Positions 36,901 through 44,200 of a DNA stretch of 64,000 nucleotides are shown here, piece by piece. Source of the stretch: Melieria omissa. Lineage: Eukaryota > Arthropoda > Insecta > Diptera > Ulidiidae. Positions within the stretch are counted from its first letter, which is position 1; each line of letters begins with the position of its first letter. Made by a program: the position numbers and the translations under genes. The stretch is from NCBI GenBank assembly GCA_963971225.1, contig OZ020269.1, forward strand, positions 20,706,921-20,770,920. The letters are read 5' to 3'. The notes under the pieces are model-generated. The model had not been told where the DNA came from. It ran no database searches and saw only the letters and a list, made by a program, of their open reading frames with translations.

Positions 36901-39724
36901 GTCTTTGACGTCATAATCACCATTTTTGAATTTCACGAACCATTCTCGACACGTTCTTTCACTGATACACGACTCACTATAAGTTGCTACAATCATTCGA
37001 CGCGCTTCAGCTGCAGATTTTTTCGAATGAAACGCGAAAAGCAAAATCTCCCGCAAATGACGCTTATTCGGTTCAAATTTCGACATCTTCACGCACCAAC
37101 AAAAAAATGGACAATAAGAATAAACAAGCGAGATGATGTGGAGTTGTTAACCGATATCTTAGCTTGCCATGTGATGTTTCTGATCGGAATTCTCTCACCG
37201 ATTTCCAAAGGTGGCACCACCCAGTGGAAAACGGCGGTTTTCTACTTGTACACCTGATAGTTTAATTAAAATCAATTCAGATAGTTCAGTTCAGTTCACT
37301 TCACTACAACTCAATTCATTTCAGTTAGTTCAGTTCAATTAAAATCAGTTCAATTCAATTCAATTCAGTTGTGTTCAGTTAAATTAATTTCATTTCAATT
37401 CAGTTTAATTCAATTCAAAAATATTTACATATATTTACAATACAATTCTATTCCACTTAGTTCAACTCAGTTATTTACGTTCAATTCAATTCAGTTCAAT
37501 TCAGTTCAATTCAAATCAATTCAAATAGTTCAGTTCGATTCACTATAATTCAATTCATTTTAATTAAATCCTGAAATATTTTATTCAAAATTAAAAAATT
37601 TTAATTAAAAATCAAAATTCTTAATTCAATATAAGAAAATGTCAACTTAGGTTAGGTTAGGTTAGGTTAGGCTGGCTGACCCTCGGGGGGGTCTCACATA
37701 GACCATGTTGGTCCATAGTGATACCAGAAAGGTTCTGGAGCTTCAGACCTGTATGTAATTTTTCAGAAACGTTTTGGCAAATCTAAGCAGGTCGCCGCTT
37801 TTTTGTTCCGCGATTCTTTCCAAGGAAGGGAACGACGCGGATCCGAGGCAGCTGACCCGTGATCTGTAGAGAGCAGGGCAGTGGCACAGCAAATGCTCCA
37901 GGGTACCCTTGGCACTGTCTTCACCACATCTTGTGCATGCATCACTTGGTACCAAGCCAAGTTTGGCAGCGTGGGACGGTGTGAGACAGTGTCCCGTGAG
38001 TATCCCGGTCAATAGTTTGTAATCATCTCTTCGGAGTGATAGTACAAACTCTGTGTTGTTGACATTATGTTCGCGAAGCATGATTTTTGCTGTCCTGTGA
38101 GATGTAGATCTCTCCCACATGGACGCCGCTTCACGAATCATATTCTCTTCTATTTCCTGTCAATGTCAATCAAATGTCAACTTAAAAATAAATTAAATAA
38201 TTCTTAACGGGAAAGTATGAAATGCCAATGGAGAAAAAATATATTTTTCAATTAGTGTTTTATTGATGTGTATCAAATTTTTTGCCATTAGCGAATTCTT
38301 ATGTGGATTAGTGTCAAAACATAATAGATGTTTTTTATACAAAGAATATGATTTTAAATAATTTCATAGCTTAAAAAGTACACTAAGAACACCTACATTC
38401 CCACCGATTCTGCCTTTTACGCCAGCGTGGCCAGCTAACTTACCTCACCTAATTTTAGTGAATAGTCGACTTGGTTCCTGAGGCAATCTATCGGAGACTA
38501 GACTGAAATGGCTCAAGTACTATCTTGACTATGCAGGTTGGCTTAAATGTTGTTATGCAGCGAAAACCTATTCAAAGAAGCAACAACAAAACTGCACACT
38601 GATACAAATTCAGCGAATTCAGTGAATACGCACTTGCTGCCACCTATGTACATACTAACCATTCATGTATGCAGTCTACTTTGGATGGCACTGAGCATAC
38701 TTATGAGACTATGAGAGATACAAATAATACAGAAAATTTCACCTTCATTAAAAAGTTTCCGGAATCACCATCGTTTGGCGCTTCCAGTAACCCCATTTGA
38801 CTTTATTGTGGATTGCCGCAACTGTCAGCAAACCAATACAGGCGCAGTCGGAAATTTATAACTCGGGAAGCAAACTGGGCGTTAATGTGTTTAGAACACA
38901 AACAAGAAGTATAGAAAATAACAGAAATCTAATTCGAATCTAATAGAAATTTGATGAACCACTTTGTTTAGTCGACACCACTAAACGCCCACAAACAATT
39001 GCCCCAAAAAAAGCACAGAGTTTTATAAAAATTGTTTATGCTCTCGCGATCTACGTGTTATTATACAAACTTTGTAAAGTATGGAAAAATTGCTAATGTA
39101 AATAGCGATGAATTATGGATGGAATTAAAACACAAAATTGTACATAACTTTTTGCAATTCCTATACAATCTTGGATCTAGAAAAAAAACAATGTCCCGAA
39201 ACGCAAAGGGACATGCTCTGAGTGTTGAGTGCTGAGTGCTGAATGTTTAAAAGAAAATTTATTAATGAAAACGTTTCCGAGAATCTTGACTTGTCTATGG
39301 CGTTAACTTTGCTTACATCTGTGTGCGTGTGTTTGTGCATTATTGTCTGTCAGATGCCTATAAATGTATTATTTATCTTTTATTTCTAACATATTTCAAA
39401 ATTTCCTATGCTTTTAAATCTTAAGACATTTCTACAAAAAAAGAAAAAAATCTCTGTGTGTTTGCGCTAACCTGACGTGGCCAATGCATGTGGACGTGTG
39501 TTGCTTTTACTGCGAAAAAAGTCAAATCGAATGTGTTGTGAAAATTGCATCTAAGTATTTATAAATAATTTTGCTATGCTTAATTTTTCACAGTTCTGGA
39601 GGTGCAGGCCTTTGAGCGTTTGCTGGGTCCGTGCATGGAAATTATGAAACGCAATATCGATGACTATGAGACGCAGCTTATAAAAATCTTTGGCAGCAAA
39701 AACAACATCACCGATACACGATAA
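6753..39724 (+). CDS. Pka-R2: cAMP-dependent protein kinase type II regulatory subunit
   Basis: The protein inhibits the PKA catalytic subunit until cAMP binds, and anchors PKA to A-kinase anchoring proteins. Canonical coding exons: 6753-6966, 28377-28558, 29365-29465, 31549-31644, 32244-32391, 32506-32581, 32692-32874, 39594-39724. They sum to 1131 nt, or 376 aa, about the length I recall for the Drosophila orthologue. Domains: dimerisation/docking helix (about residues 8-45); inhibitor site RRKS (80-83) with a phosphorylatable Ser; cAMP-binding domain A with its phosphate cassette [14 protein letters not shown] (187-200); domain B with [14 protein letters not shown] (309-322). All introns have GT..AG ends and compatible phases. 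Intron 1 spans 21.4 kb and is rich in transposons. Two extra terminal exons (34584-34726, 34951-35069) can replace the last one. TER94 lies downstream in convergent orientation. Confidence 0.95.
7072..8382 (-). mobile_element. Complete maT (DD37D) mariner-type transposon
   Basis: 1311-bp element with near-matching inverted ends: CAGGGGGGCTGGTATGAACT on the left and CAGGGTAGCTGGTATGAACT on the inverted right. It is flanked by TA at 7070-7071 and 8383-8384, the Tc1/mariner target duplication. It contains one long uninterrupted transposase gene on the - strand. It lies in Pka-R2 intron 1, antisense to the host gene and 105 bp after the exon 1 splice donor. Confidence 0.92.
7189..8229 (-). CDS. 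maT-family transposase (DD37D), apparently intact
   Basis: 346 aa, the normal length for Tc1/mariner transposases; it would cut and paste the element at TA sites. The N-terminal part (about 1-115) holds two helix-turn-helix units, including [10 protein letters not shown] and [12 protein letters not shown], for binding the inverted ends. Catalytic acidic residues lie in [19 protein letters not shown] and [11 protein letters not shown] count 37 residues between the second Asp and the third (in PMD), which assigns it to the DD37D/maT family. An alternative start two codons downstream exists (MDFKREN). No stop or frameshift is seen, so it could still be active. Confidence 0.9.
   Translation of the reverse strand: MVMDFKRENVISLYLTGISNSEIVKRLRHLNANRVFVWQTIKRYNETGSSKKRFDGGSKKTATNEAMVRKVKKRIERNPQRSANKLARDFKVSRWSMQQILKNRLKLKPYKIQIVHGLNAKQMKLRLERAKELKRLAVNGDIPNIVFSDEKIFTFEQAINKQNDHVWLRERSQDNLNTRLATRRHSPAQVMVWAAITTDSRSPLVFVEPGVKINGQTYREKILEAALKPWATKHFGCKPWTFQQDSAPAHKARVNQDWLKNNVSRFISAQHWMSNSPDANPMDFSIWSILETKVCTKNHQSLNALRYTLVREWNRILQKQVRAACESFFHRLDKIIAAKGGYIKML
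8530..8760 (-). mobile_element. Probable LINE C-terminal fragment
   Basis: A 75-codon reading frame ending [19 protein letters not shown] resembles the extreme C-terminus of RNase H-bearing LINE ORF2 proteins, where a similar [10 protein letters not shown] motif closes the protein. No catalytic domain is present. Low certainty. Confidence 0.35.
8740..8970. repeat. Dispersed repeat, copy 1 (second copy at 62.8 kb)
   Basis: About 100 bp (8785-8885) matches 62830-62930 with scattered differences: both contain GTCCTCA, TTCTTCCA/TCCTTCCA, GCCGTCGA and ACTGCGTC in the same order. The parent element is not recognised. Confidence 0.45.
11010..11025 (+). CDS. Candidate alternative first coding exon of Pka-R2
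   Basis: ATG in the good insect context CAAAATG, followed by five codons (MSASG plus one base) and a GTAAGC donor at 11026. It leaves phase 1, the phase needed by Pka-R2 exon 2 at 28377. The result would be an RII starting MSASGKPVRRF, lacking the dimerisation/docking domain. A 16-nt exon with matching phase has about a one-in-three chance of fitting by accident, so this is only a lead. Confidence 0.25.
13500..14480. repeat. AT-rich low-complexity block in intron 1
   Basis: Nearly pure A/T with recurring TTTAAATTTATTT, TTAATTTATTT and CTAAATATTTTC phrases at irregular spacing. No clean period; probably an old, decayed simple repeat. Confidence 0.55.
15755..15781. repeat. (TG)n microsatellite
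   Basis: An uninterrupted run of about 13 TG dinucleotides. Confidence 0.9.
17440..18470 (-). pseudogene. Decayed mariner transposase, split by a LINE fragment
   Basis: On the - strand, broken frames spell mariner landmarks. From 17720 leftwards one reads PPYSPNLA, then after a frameshift [14 protein letters not shown] and REACEN, the third-catalytic-Asp region. Further upstream (18150-18300) are pieces such as [11 protein letters not shown] and [10 protein letters not shown], from the second catalytic region. Several stops and frameshifts make it inactive. The two halves are separated by the LINE piece at about 17790-18130. Confidence 0.65.
17790..18130 (-). mobile_element. LINE 3'-end fragment (ORF2 C-terminus)
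   Basis: A - strand frame reads [33 protein letters not shown] and RPNWF. This resembles the Cys/His-containing C-terminal tail that follows RNase H in Jockey/R1-type LINEs. It ends in a CCTAACAAACATAACCTAAC stretch like the 3' ends of other LINE copies here. It was probably inserted into an older mariner copy. Confidence 0.5.
18474..18625. mobile_element. Short hAT-like MITE
   Basis: About 150 bp. It begins near GGCGCGGATCCAG and ends GGATCCGCCACTG, with G7 and G6 runs inside each end, like the CAGTGGCG ends at 22632. A possible imperfect 8-bp duplication is TGCTTGTA / TGCATGAC. There is no coding capacity. Confidence 0.5.
18640..21230 (+). other. Pka-R2: Pka-R2 intron 1, middle part
   Basis: No exon or element recognised. 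The stretch 19980-20600 is less AT-rich and full of short overlapping open frames on both strands, none with similarity I recognise. A repeated AAGAAATGTTTTAC phrase lies near 20704 and 20752. Confidence 0.4.
22087..25187 (+). pseudogene. Transposase of the DD37E-type element, disrupted
   Basis: The first half (22087-22506) has helix-turn-helix segments ([28 protein letters not shown]) and the first catalytic Asp in [10 protein letters not shown] frameshift follows before the hAT insertion at 22632. After it (24753 on) one reads [20 protein letters not shown] and [10 protein letters not shown] (second Asp). After at least one or two further frameshifts comes the PTENFWG block with a Glu. Allowing for those indels, I count about 37 residues between second Asp and Glu, pointing to the DD37E group. 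It cannot make an active protein. Confidence 0.75.
22632..24752. mobile_element. hAT-type element of 2.1 kb
   Basis: Inverted ends both read CAGTGGCGTCCCCAGG and are followed by G-rich runs. The 8-bp target duplication CTCAGGGC (22624-22631 and 24753-24760) is exact. This is the youngest layer of the nest. The interior is AT-rich and only short frames are open, so it is non-autonomous or decayed; I could not recognise a hAT transposase or BED finger. Confidence 0.88.
25680..26340 (+). other. Pka-R2: Pka-R2 intron 1 stretch without features
   Basis: AT-rich intronic sequence between two mobile elements; nothing recognised. Confidence 0.4.
26362..26920 (-). mobile_element. Internally deleted mariner element
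   Basis: 559 bp with 35-bp inverted ends that start CGAGGGCGGGTCAATAAGTC and continue to TTTTTGAAT, identical on both sides. It is flanked by TA at 26360-26361 and 26921-26922. It keeps only the 3' part of a transposase gene, so it can move only with help in trans. Confidence 0.92.
26427..26711 (-). pseudogene. Mariner transposase C-terminal remnant
   Basis: Contains [20 protein letters not shown], the diagnostic mariner (DD34D) block with the third catalytic Asp. It continues to a normal C-terminus ([19 protein letters not shown]). About the first 250 residues are missing because of an internal deletion, after which the 5' untranslated part of the element resumes. Confidence 0.85.
27650..27960 (-). 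mobile_element. RTE-type LINE reverse-transcriptase fragment
   Basis: Two overlapping - strand frames read [16 protein letters not shown] and [19 protein letters not shown]. The second matches the RTE-clade catalytic block, normally DFADDICLLSH; here FADD has become FAND, so one catalytic Asp is lost. It is frameshifted and short. Confidence 0.65.
28377..28558 (+). CDS. Pka-R2: Pka-R2 coding exon 2 (linker and inhibitor site)
   Basis: It follows a TTTTGTTTCAG acceptor and ends at GTGAGT. It encodes residues 72-132 and carries [13 protein letters not shown], the segment that occupies the catalytic cleft of PKA-C. The Ser (residue 83) marks it as type II (substrate) rather than type I (pseudosubstrate). 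An acidic stretch ([11 protein letters not shown]) follows. Confidence 0.95.
29365..29465 (+). CDS. Pka-R2: Pka-R2 coding exon 3 (start of cAMP domain A)
   Basis: The acceptor TTGTTGCAG and donor GTAAGT flank it. It encodes residues 133-166 (split codon), opening with [20 protein letters not shown] and containing [11 protein letters not shown], the first beta strands of cAMP-binding domain A. It ends in phase 2. Confidence 0.95.
30160..30215. repeat. Probable LINE 3'-end trace
   Basis: TTAGGTTAGGTTAGCTGGCTGCCTC resembles in order the tail of the LINE at 37.64 kb. Only the terminal tens of bases remain. Confidence 0.4.
30440..31110 (+). pseudogene. Decayed mariner transposase copy
   Basis: Broken + strand frames give [19 protein letters not shown] segments, then [43 protein letters not shown] and [14 protein letters not shown]. 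They are in the order expected of a mariner transposase. Stops and shifts are frequent. It is related to the copy at 17.4-18.5 kb and lies in Pka-R2 intron 3. Confidence 0.7.
31515..31548 (+). repeat. (AAC)n microsatellite in a splice acceptor
   Basis: About ten AAC units lie directly before the AG of Pka-R2 exon 4, between it and the pyrimidine-rich tract at 31480-31505. Confidence 0.85.
31549..31644 (+). CDS. Pka-R2: Pka-R2 coding exon 4 (phosphate cassette A)
   Basis: It encodes [17 protein letters not shown] and [12 protein letters not shown] (residues 166-198), so most of phosphate-binding cassette A is here. The acceptor AG lies at the end of an (AAC)n microsatellite, which separates it from the pyrimidine tract by about 35 nt. 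No AG occurs between tract and acceptor. The donor is GTGAGT. Confidence 0.92.
32244..32391 (+). CDS. Pka-R2: Pka-R2 coding exon 5 (end of cAMP domain A)
   Basis: It encodes residues 198-247, from [20 protein letters not shown] to SVPMLKALQ. These are the end of cAMP-binding domain A and the helix linking it to domain B. Acceptor TTTATAG, donor GTGTGT, exit phase 0. Confidence 0.95.
32506..32581 (+). CDS. Pka-R2: Pka-R2 coding exon 6 (start of cAMP domain B)
   Basis: It encodes [19 protein letters not shown] through ERIIKQG (residues 248-273, last codon split). Acceptor GTTTGCAG, donor GTGCGT, exit phase 1. Confidence 0.94.
32692..32874 (+). CDS. Pka-R2: Pka-R2 coding exon 7 (phosphate cassette B)
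   Basis: It encodes residues 273-334 (split codons at both ends), including cAMP cassette [15 protein letters not shown] (309-322). The donor GTAAGT leaves a single T, which completes a Phe codon with each of the three alternative terminal exons (34584, 34951, 39594). The following introns contain TTCAATTCAGTT-type repeats. Confidence 0.95.
32990..34030. repeat. TTCAATTCAGTT degenerate simple repeat, block 1
   Basis: About 1 kb made largely of TTCA[AG]TT phrases (CAATTCAGTTCAATT and variants), with two AT-rich interruptions near 33540 and 33820. It fills much of the intron before terminal exon A. Confidence 0.85.
34584..34726 (+). CDS. Pka-R2: Pka-R2 alternative terminal exon A
   Basis: The acceptor GTACGCAG ends at 34583. 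Spliced to exon 7 the frame reads [14 protein letters not shown] and on to a TAG at 34724-34726, 47 residues (380-aa protein). It keeps the FERLLG helix and a Tyr 25 residues in, aligned with the Tyr expected to cap cAMP in site B. The tail after that Tyr is longer and acidic ([20 protein letters not shown]). AATAAA at 34815-34820 would allow polyadenylation here. The coding sequence differs strongly from exons B and C. Use in transcripts is inferred. Confidence 0.75.
34815..34820 (+). terminator. AATAAA after terminal exon A
   Basis: Canonical poly(A) signal hexamer 89 bp after the exon A stop codon. It would let exon A act as a true last exon. Confidence 0.5.
34951..35069 (+). CDS. Pka-R2: Pka-R2 alternative terminal exon B
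   Basis: The acceptor AAATCAAG ends at 34950; its pyrimidine tract is weak. Joined to exon 7 it reads [20 protein letters not shown] onward for 39 residues to TGA at 35067-35069 (372-aa protein). FER-I-LG, the following Arg and the capping Tyr (25th residue) are conserved, but the segment GPC of exon C is replaced by GFL. AATAAA occurs at 35187-35192 and 35205-35210. Only about 225 bp separates it from exon A. Expression is inferred. Confidence 0.72.
35187..35210 (+). terminator. Two AATAAA hexamers after terminal exon B
   Basis: Hexamers at 35187-35192 and 35205-35210, about 120-140 bp after the exon B stop. Confidence 0.5.
36440..36670 (+). mobile_element. LINE ORF2 C-terminal fragment
   Basis: A + strand frame reads [26 protein letters not shown], close to the RNase H-distal LTGH..HAARLGV block of Jockey/R1-type LINEs. 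The following Cys/His part is degraded. Confidence 0.6.
36704..37257 (-). mobile_element. Internally deleted mauritiana-type mariner
   Basis: The inverted ends share GTACAAGTAGAAAACCGCCG; the right end reads TCAGGTGTACAAG on the - strand, like the ends of Mos1-type mariners. TA duplications are at 36702-36703 and 37258-37259. The left end is altered (TACAAGTAG twice). It carries only the 5' part of the transposase gene. Confidence 0.8.
36705..37092 (-). pseudogene. Mariner transposase N-terminal remnant
   Basis: The first about 120 residues contain the mariner DNA-binding domain ([55 protein letters not shown]). After [13 protein letters not shown] the frame runs into the opposite terminal repeat, so the catalytic domain is gone. 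Confidence 0.82.
37640..38160 (-). mobile_element. LINE ORF2 C-terminus with 3' end
   Basis: A 132-codon - strand frame reads [20 protein letters not shown] and [20 protein letters not shown]. This is the Cys-His cluster after RNase H in R1/Jockey-type LINEs, ending [13 protein letters not shown]. The 3' end is four CCTAA units near 37649-37670. It is 5' truncated. Confidence 0.8.
38170..39590 (+). other. Pka-R2: Intron before canonical Pka-R2 terminal exon, right part
   Basis: No exon recognised. AT-rich with ordinary composition. Confidence 0.4.
39594..39724 (+). CDS. Pka-R2: Pka-R2 canonical terminal exon C
   Basis: The acceptor TTTTTCACAG ends at 39593. It encodes [20 protein letters not shown] to the C-terminus [10 protein letters not shown], 43 residues, with TAA at 39722-39724. 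This is the ending I recall from Drosophila RII, so it is taken as the ancestral form. It forms the last helix of cAMP domain B, with a Tyr (residue 358) in the position that stacks on cAMP. Confidence 0.93.
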
Positions 39725-41200
39725 AAAGTCTGAACATAGCAAACAAATATATTACAAATCAAACAACCAATCAACAACAACAAAAACAACAACCACAGCA
39801 ACTGCATCATAACAACAACAAGAAGAAGAAGAAAAGCTGCAACTATTTGTGCGTTACAACAGTCAAAATAAACAAACCAACACTACACAATTACTATTAA
39901 AAATATATTTACAACTACAAAAACAAAAAAACAACAACAACAAATATGATGCATAAGTCTAAGCAAATAAGCGCAAGCAGAAGAAGAATTAAAAAACATA
40001 GTTAAAGAAAAGAAAAACAAAAATATGAAAATATGAAAATTTAAAGCAACAAGAAGTATAAAATAAATGCGCATACAAACTGCAACAACCACCTAGGAAC
40101 ATAAACAAAAACAATGCACAGTTACAATTTACAATTCTACACGCACTCACATATACACGCACTCACAAAACCACAACACAACAAAAATACACACACACAT
40201 GCAAATGCATACAAAAGTACACACCGCTGCTCATGCGTACATTCAGACCTAAGTCAACAGCTACCATATTTATTATTATTATTGTAAAATTTTTTGTTTG
40301 TTCGTATCTAAGTACATATGTATGTAGTTATATTTTGTTGTATTTCTATATAATTTGCATTATTATTAATTTGTATTTTGTTTTGTATTTTGCTGCAAGC
40401 AAAAACTATGCGCAAATTTTTTATTGCGAAAACATTAATTAAATATTATGTGAAAATATAAAAGTGAAATTCAAATGCTTTAACCAAACTATAGAAAAAT
40501 GCGCCAAACACAAAATTGTACATTAAAATTTGCAAAGAAAAAGTTATATCAATGTTTTTGTTTTATGTATAAAATTTGTAGAACGCTTTGATATTTGTAA
40601 AACTCAAACCGAAGGCTGCGTTTTCTCTTTATTTATTGCTGCTTTGCTGCGGCATTGATTTGCACTTTTTGCATTTTTTTGCTTGAAAATATTTTGAAAA
40701 TTTTTATAGATTATTATGAAAGCAATTTGTTGATTTGCTATTGCCTTGTTTTGTATTATTTTCCTTCTTTCAATTTTGTATTTATGTAAATTTATGTCTT
40801 TAAGTAAACGCAACAACTTGCGCTACAACTTAAGCAACCAACCTTAACTGAGCAACATTTTCCACTCTGTCAACTGTTTGCGTAAGTTTTAGTGGTTTAG
40901 CAGCTGTCAGCGTTTCAAACGCTTCTTCTGTATATACCTACATATGTATAAGTTCTGTTGCTCATATTTGTTTATGGTAAATTAATTATTATTTATTGAT
41001 ATTTTCCTAAACACTATTTGTATGAGTTTGTGCCGAGAAAATGTTCAAGTGTAGCATAATGCCAAATTATGTGCTAACCAATAAGCCGAGGCAACACTTG
41101 TCTAAATATATATCAATGAGCATAAATTAAGACACATCATGGCATAAGTTTATTTACAAATAAATATAGACAAATCTAATAAAGCACATTTTACTATTAA
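39725..41200 (+). other. Pka-R2: Pka-R2 canonical 3' UTR region
   Basis: CAACAA-rich and AT-rich sequence after the exon C stop, with several AATAAA hexamers (39867-39872, 40062-40067, near 41159). Which poly(A) site is used, and so the 3' limit, cannot be told. Confidence 0.5.
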
Positions 41201-44200
41201 AAAATACCAAAAAGCGCAATTTAACATATGGAAAAAATTCTGCAAAATTGTTTTTGATTTATATAGTTTACACTGCTATTCAGCATACAAGAGTTACAAA
41301 AGAGCCAAGTGAAATAAATATGTGAAATTTTTGAAATTATTTGTTACGATGAATTTGTGGGTTTTGTTAATGTCACAAAATTTTGTATATGCAGACAATT
41401 TCACAAAACTTTGTATCTATGAAATTTTGCTTTTATCTATTTATATTTAAAACGGCGGACAAGATAAAATGCATATTGAATAAAATGCAGGAATTCCTTG
41501 TATAGCCGAGAATTATTCCTAAGAGAGTTGCTATTTTGATTCCTGGCCCAAGGCTGTCAAGACAGAACAAAAATATTTAAGTGTGTCGAAACATTTTATT
41601 TGCATGTTTTGTGTCTGCATTTCGTGCTGTCTGCATTATGTCTTTCTGCATTTCGTCATACACCCCATGTGACTTTGAGTACTTTGCATACTTAAAAGTC
41701 CAACAACATGAATGCAAACATCTTGACAGTCTGAAAATTCAATACATTTCAAGACCAAAAGAATTTTTAGAAAATGCTACACAATGCTAAAAAGTTGATG
41801 ATTGTAACGCAAAGTTCAGCACCACTCACTGGATGCCAACAAAACATCATTTCGTTTGTATGCTGTTGAAAATTTCATTTAAAACGTAAACGAGTCTGAG
41901 CATCTAATGCAAATGGTAGGCAGCGAACTATTTTTGCCAGCTGTTGATGCCATGACTTTGCATTTAGAAGTAAAACAGAGAAACAAAGCACAACAAAGCC
42001 ACATGCATGTTGCCACAGTGACTCCAATCAATGTCACTTACATCACTTAAATCACTTGTGGTGACTAAAGTGTCAGTTTATCAGCGTGAAAGTAGGCTGT
42101 CGAGCAATTTGTGTTTTGTAACAATCAATCAGACTGTAAAATAACACAAACGCTGCTTTTTGTAAACACTTTGAATATTCGTAAACTCAGAGATTTTCAA
42201 ATATGAATGCATTGGCATTGAATTCACACATATCGTTGAAGAAGAGATGAATGTTTACTTTATAATTGTACCTTGGTGTGTGGTCTGCGGAACTTTCATC
42301 CAGCCAGCACCCAATCGAAAATGCATATCCTCTGTTGCAGCTCAATGTGTCGCATTGGTTTTTCAAGACATTTTCTTAAGTAAGTTTAGTTGAATCGTTT
42401 GTTGAAGGAGCGGTTTATTTCAGTTTCTGAAATTGGTTATACCTTTTTATCACTTTTCACATATTTTCCCAGTCGAATTCGTTAGATGATTCTTTTTTGC
42501 CTCGCAACTTTTTGCATTCACAACGTTCAAGATGTCACTGAACAGCGTTAGACATAAAAAATTTCATAAATTCTTAATAAAATTTCAATTCTAATTTCAA
42601 ATCATATTTGCATTGAATTAATTTGTTTGAGTTAAATTGTTTTGTTAAAATCAATTGAATAAATTTAAAAAAGCTGAAAAAAACTTTGTTTTTAATAAAT
42701 ATCAATATTTGCATTTAATTAATTAATTAAATAACTGTAAAATTTAAATTTAATTTCAGTTCAGTAAACATCAGTTTTAGTCAAATCAATTAAATAATTA
42801 ACTAGTTCAAACCCGCATTTCATTTTTCAATTTAAAATTCCTTGTTCTTATATAATTCTTTTTAATAATTAATTAATTAGTTCATTAACTAATTTATTAA
42901 TTATATTATATTAACCAATTAATTCATTATTTAGGTTCCACTCCTATTTGCATTTAAAATAAAGTTTTTAAAATTTTGAAACAACTAAAATTCATAATAA
43001 TAATTTTAAATAATAATAATATAATTTAATAATTTAAAATTTATTTTTTAATTCAATAATTCACTAGATTTTCCTTAAACTTTAATGAATAATTTCATAA
43101 AATTTTCACTGAGTTGGAATTAAAATTTCAGTAATTTTCTTAAACAATTAAACATATTTTTTAATAATCAACTTAGTAATGAAATGTGCATTGAATTGGA
43201 ATTAAAATCGCTTGCTAAAATGTAATTAATTTTGAAACAATTGATATAATTTTTATTTATTTTTAATTTTTTTGTCATGAACTTCTTAAGTATTTAATTA
43301 TTTGAATTAAAATTAAATGATTAAAAACAATTATTTCAAAATTAAATTATTATTTAATTATTTTTGTTAATTAAAATTATGAAACTAATAAAAATATTCT
43401 AAAAATATTTTATTATTAATAATTGATTTATTAATTGATTAAATAATTTTATTTATTTAATTATTTGTATTAATTAGTATCAATAAACTAATTAGTTATG
43501 TTTATTAATTAGTATAATTAATTAATTAAATTGAAACTGTGGTTTGTTAGTAAATTCAACAAAATGAATTTTACTTGATTGAATTGAAAATAAACAAAAT
43601 CTAAATTAATTAGTTAATAATAATCAATAAAACTAAATAAAGATTTAATTAATACATATAATTAATTAATAATACTAATCAATAAAAATAATTAAAAAAT
43701 AAATTAATAACTAAATTAGTAATAATAAAATAAATTTTCAAATATTTTCATTGGTTTAATTATTTAACTTTAATTCATATTATTTTCCAAATTTTAATTG
43801 ATTGATTGATTGATTTTAATTGTCTCAACATTTTGCATTTATATTTAAAGTGACTTCAACTTCTATCATCATCAGTGTAGTTAGGTTTTTATTCAATTTA
43901 ACAAATACAACAACAAATTTACACACAACACCCAAACATGGCAACGCAAAGCAACACACGACACACGTCTTTAAATGTTAAGCAAATCAGTTGACTAATT
44001 GTTTACATTGCACAATCGAAATTGTGAAAATGAAGAAGAAAGTTATGTGAAAAACCAAAAACAAATCACTGCATAGCAAGTAAACCAATCAGAACCAAAC
44101 CAGCAGCATACAATTAGCATTAAGCAACAACAAAAACACATGCAAAGAATTGAATAAATCAAGATGCAAACAATTCAATTCGAACGATTTTCTGCAACTA

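Larger units (their letters stand above)
36672..37640. repeat. TTCAATTCAGTT degenerate simple repeat, block 2
   Basis: The same phrase family as block 1, at 36675-36700 and 37260-37570. A mariner remnant (36704-37257) was inserted into it. Confidence 0.8.

Noticed and set aside
37645..37672. TTAGG repeats resembling insect telomere sequence
   Set aside because: Only about four units, joined to a LINE C-terminus in the orientation of its 3' tail. Similar short traces occur at 30.16, 17.79 and 59.46 kb, and flies lack TTAGG telomeres.
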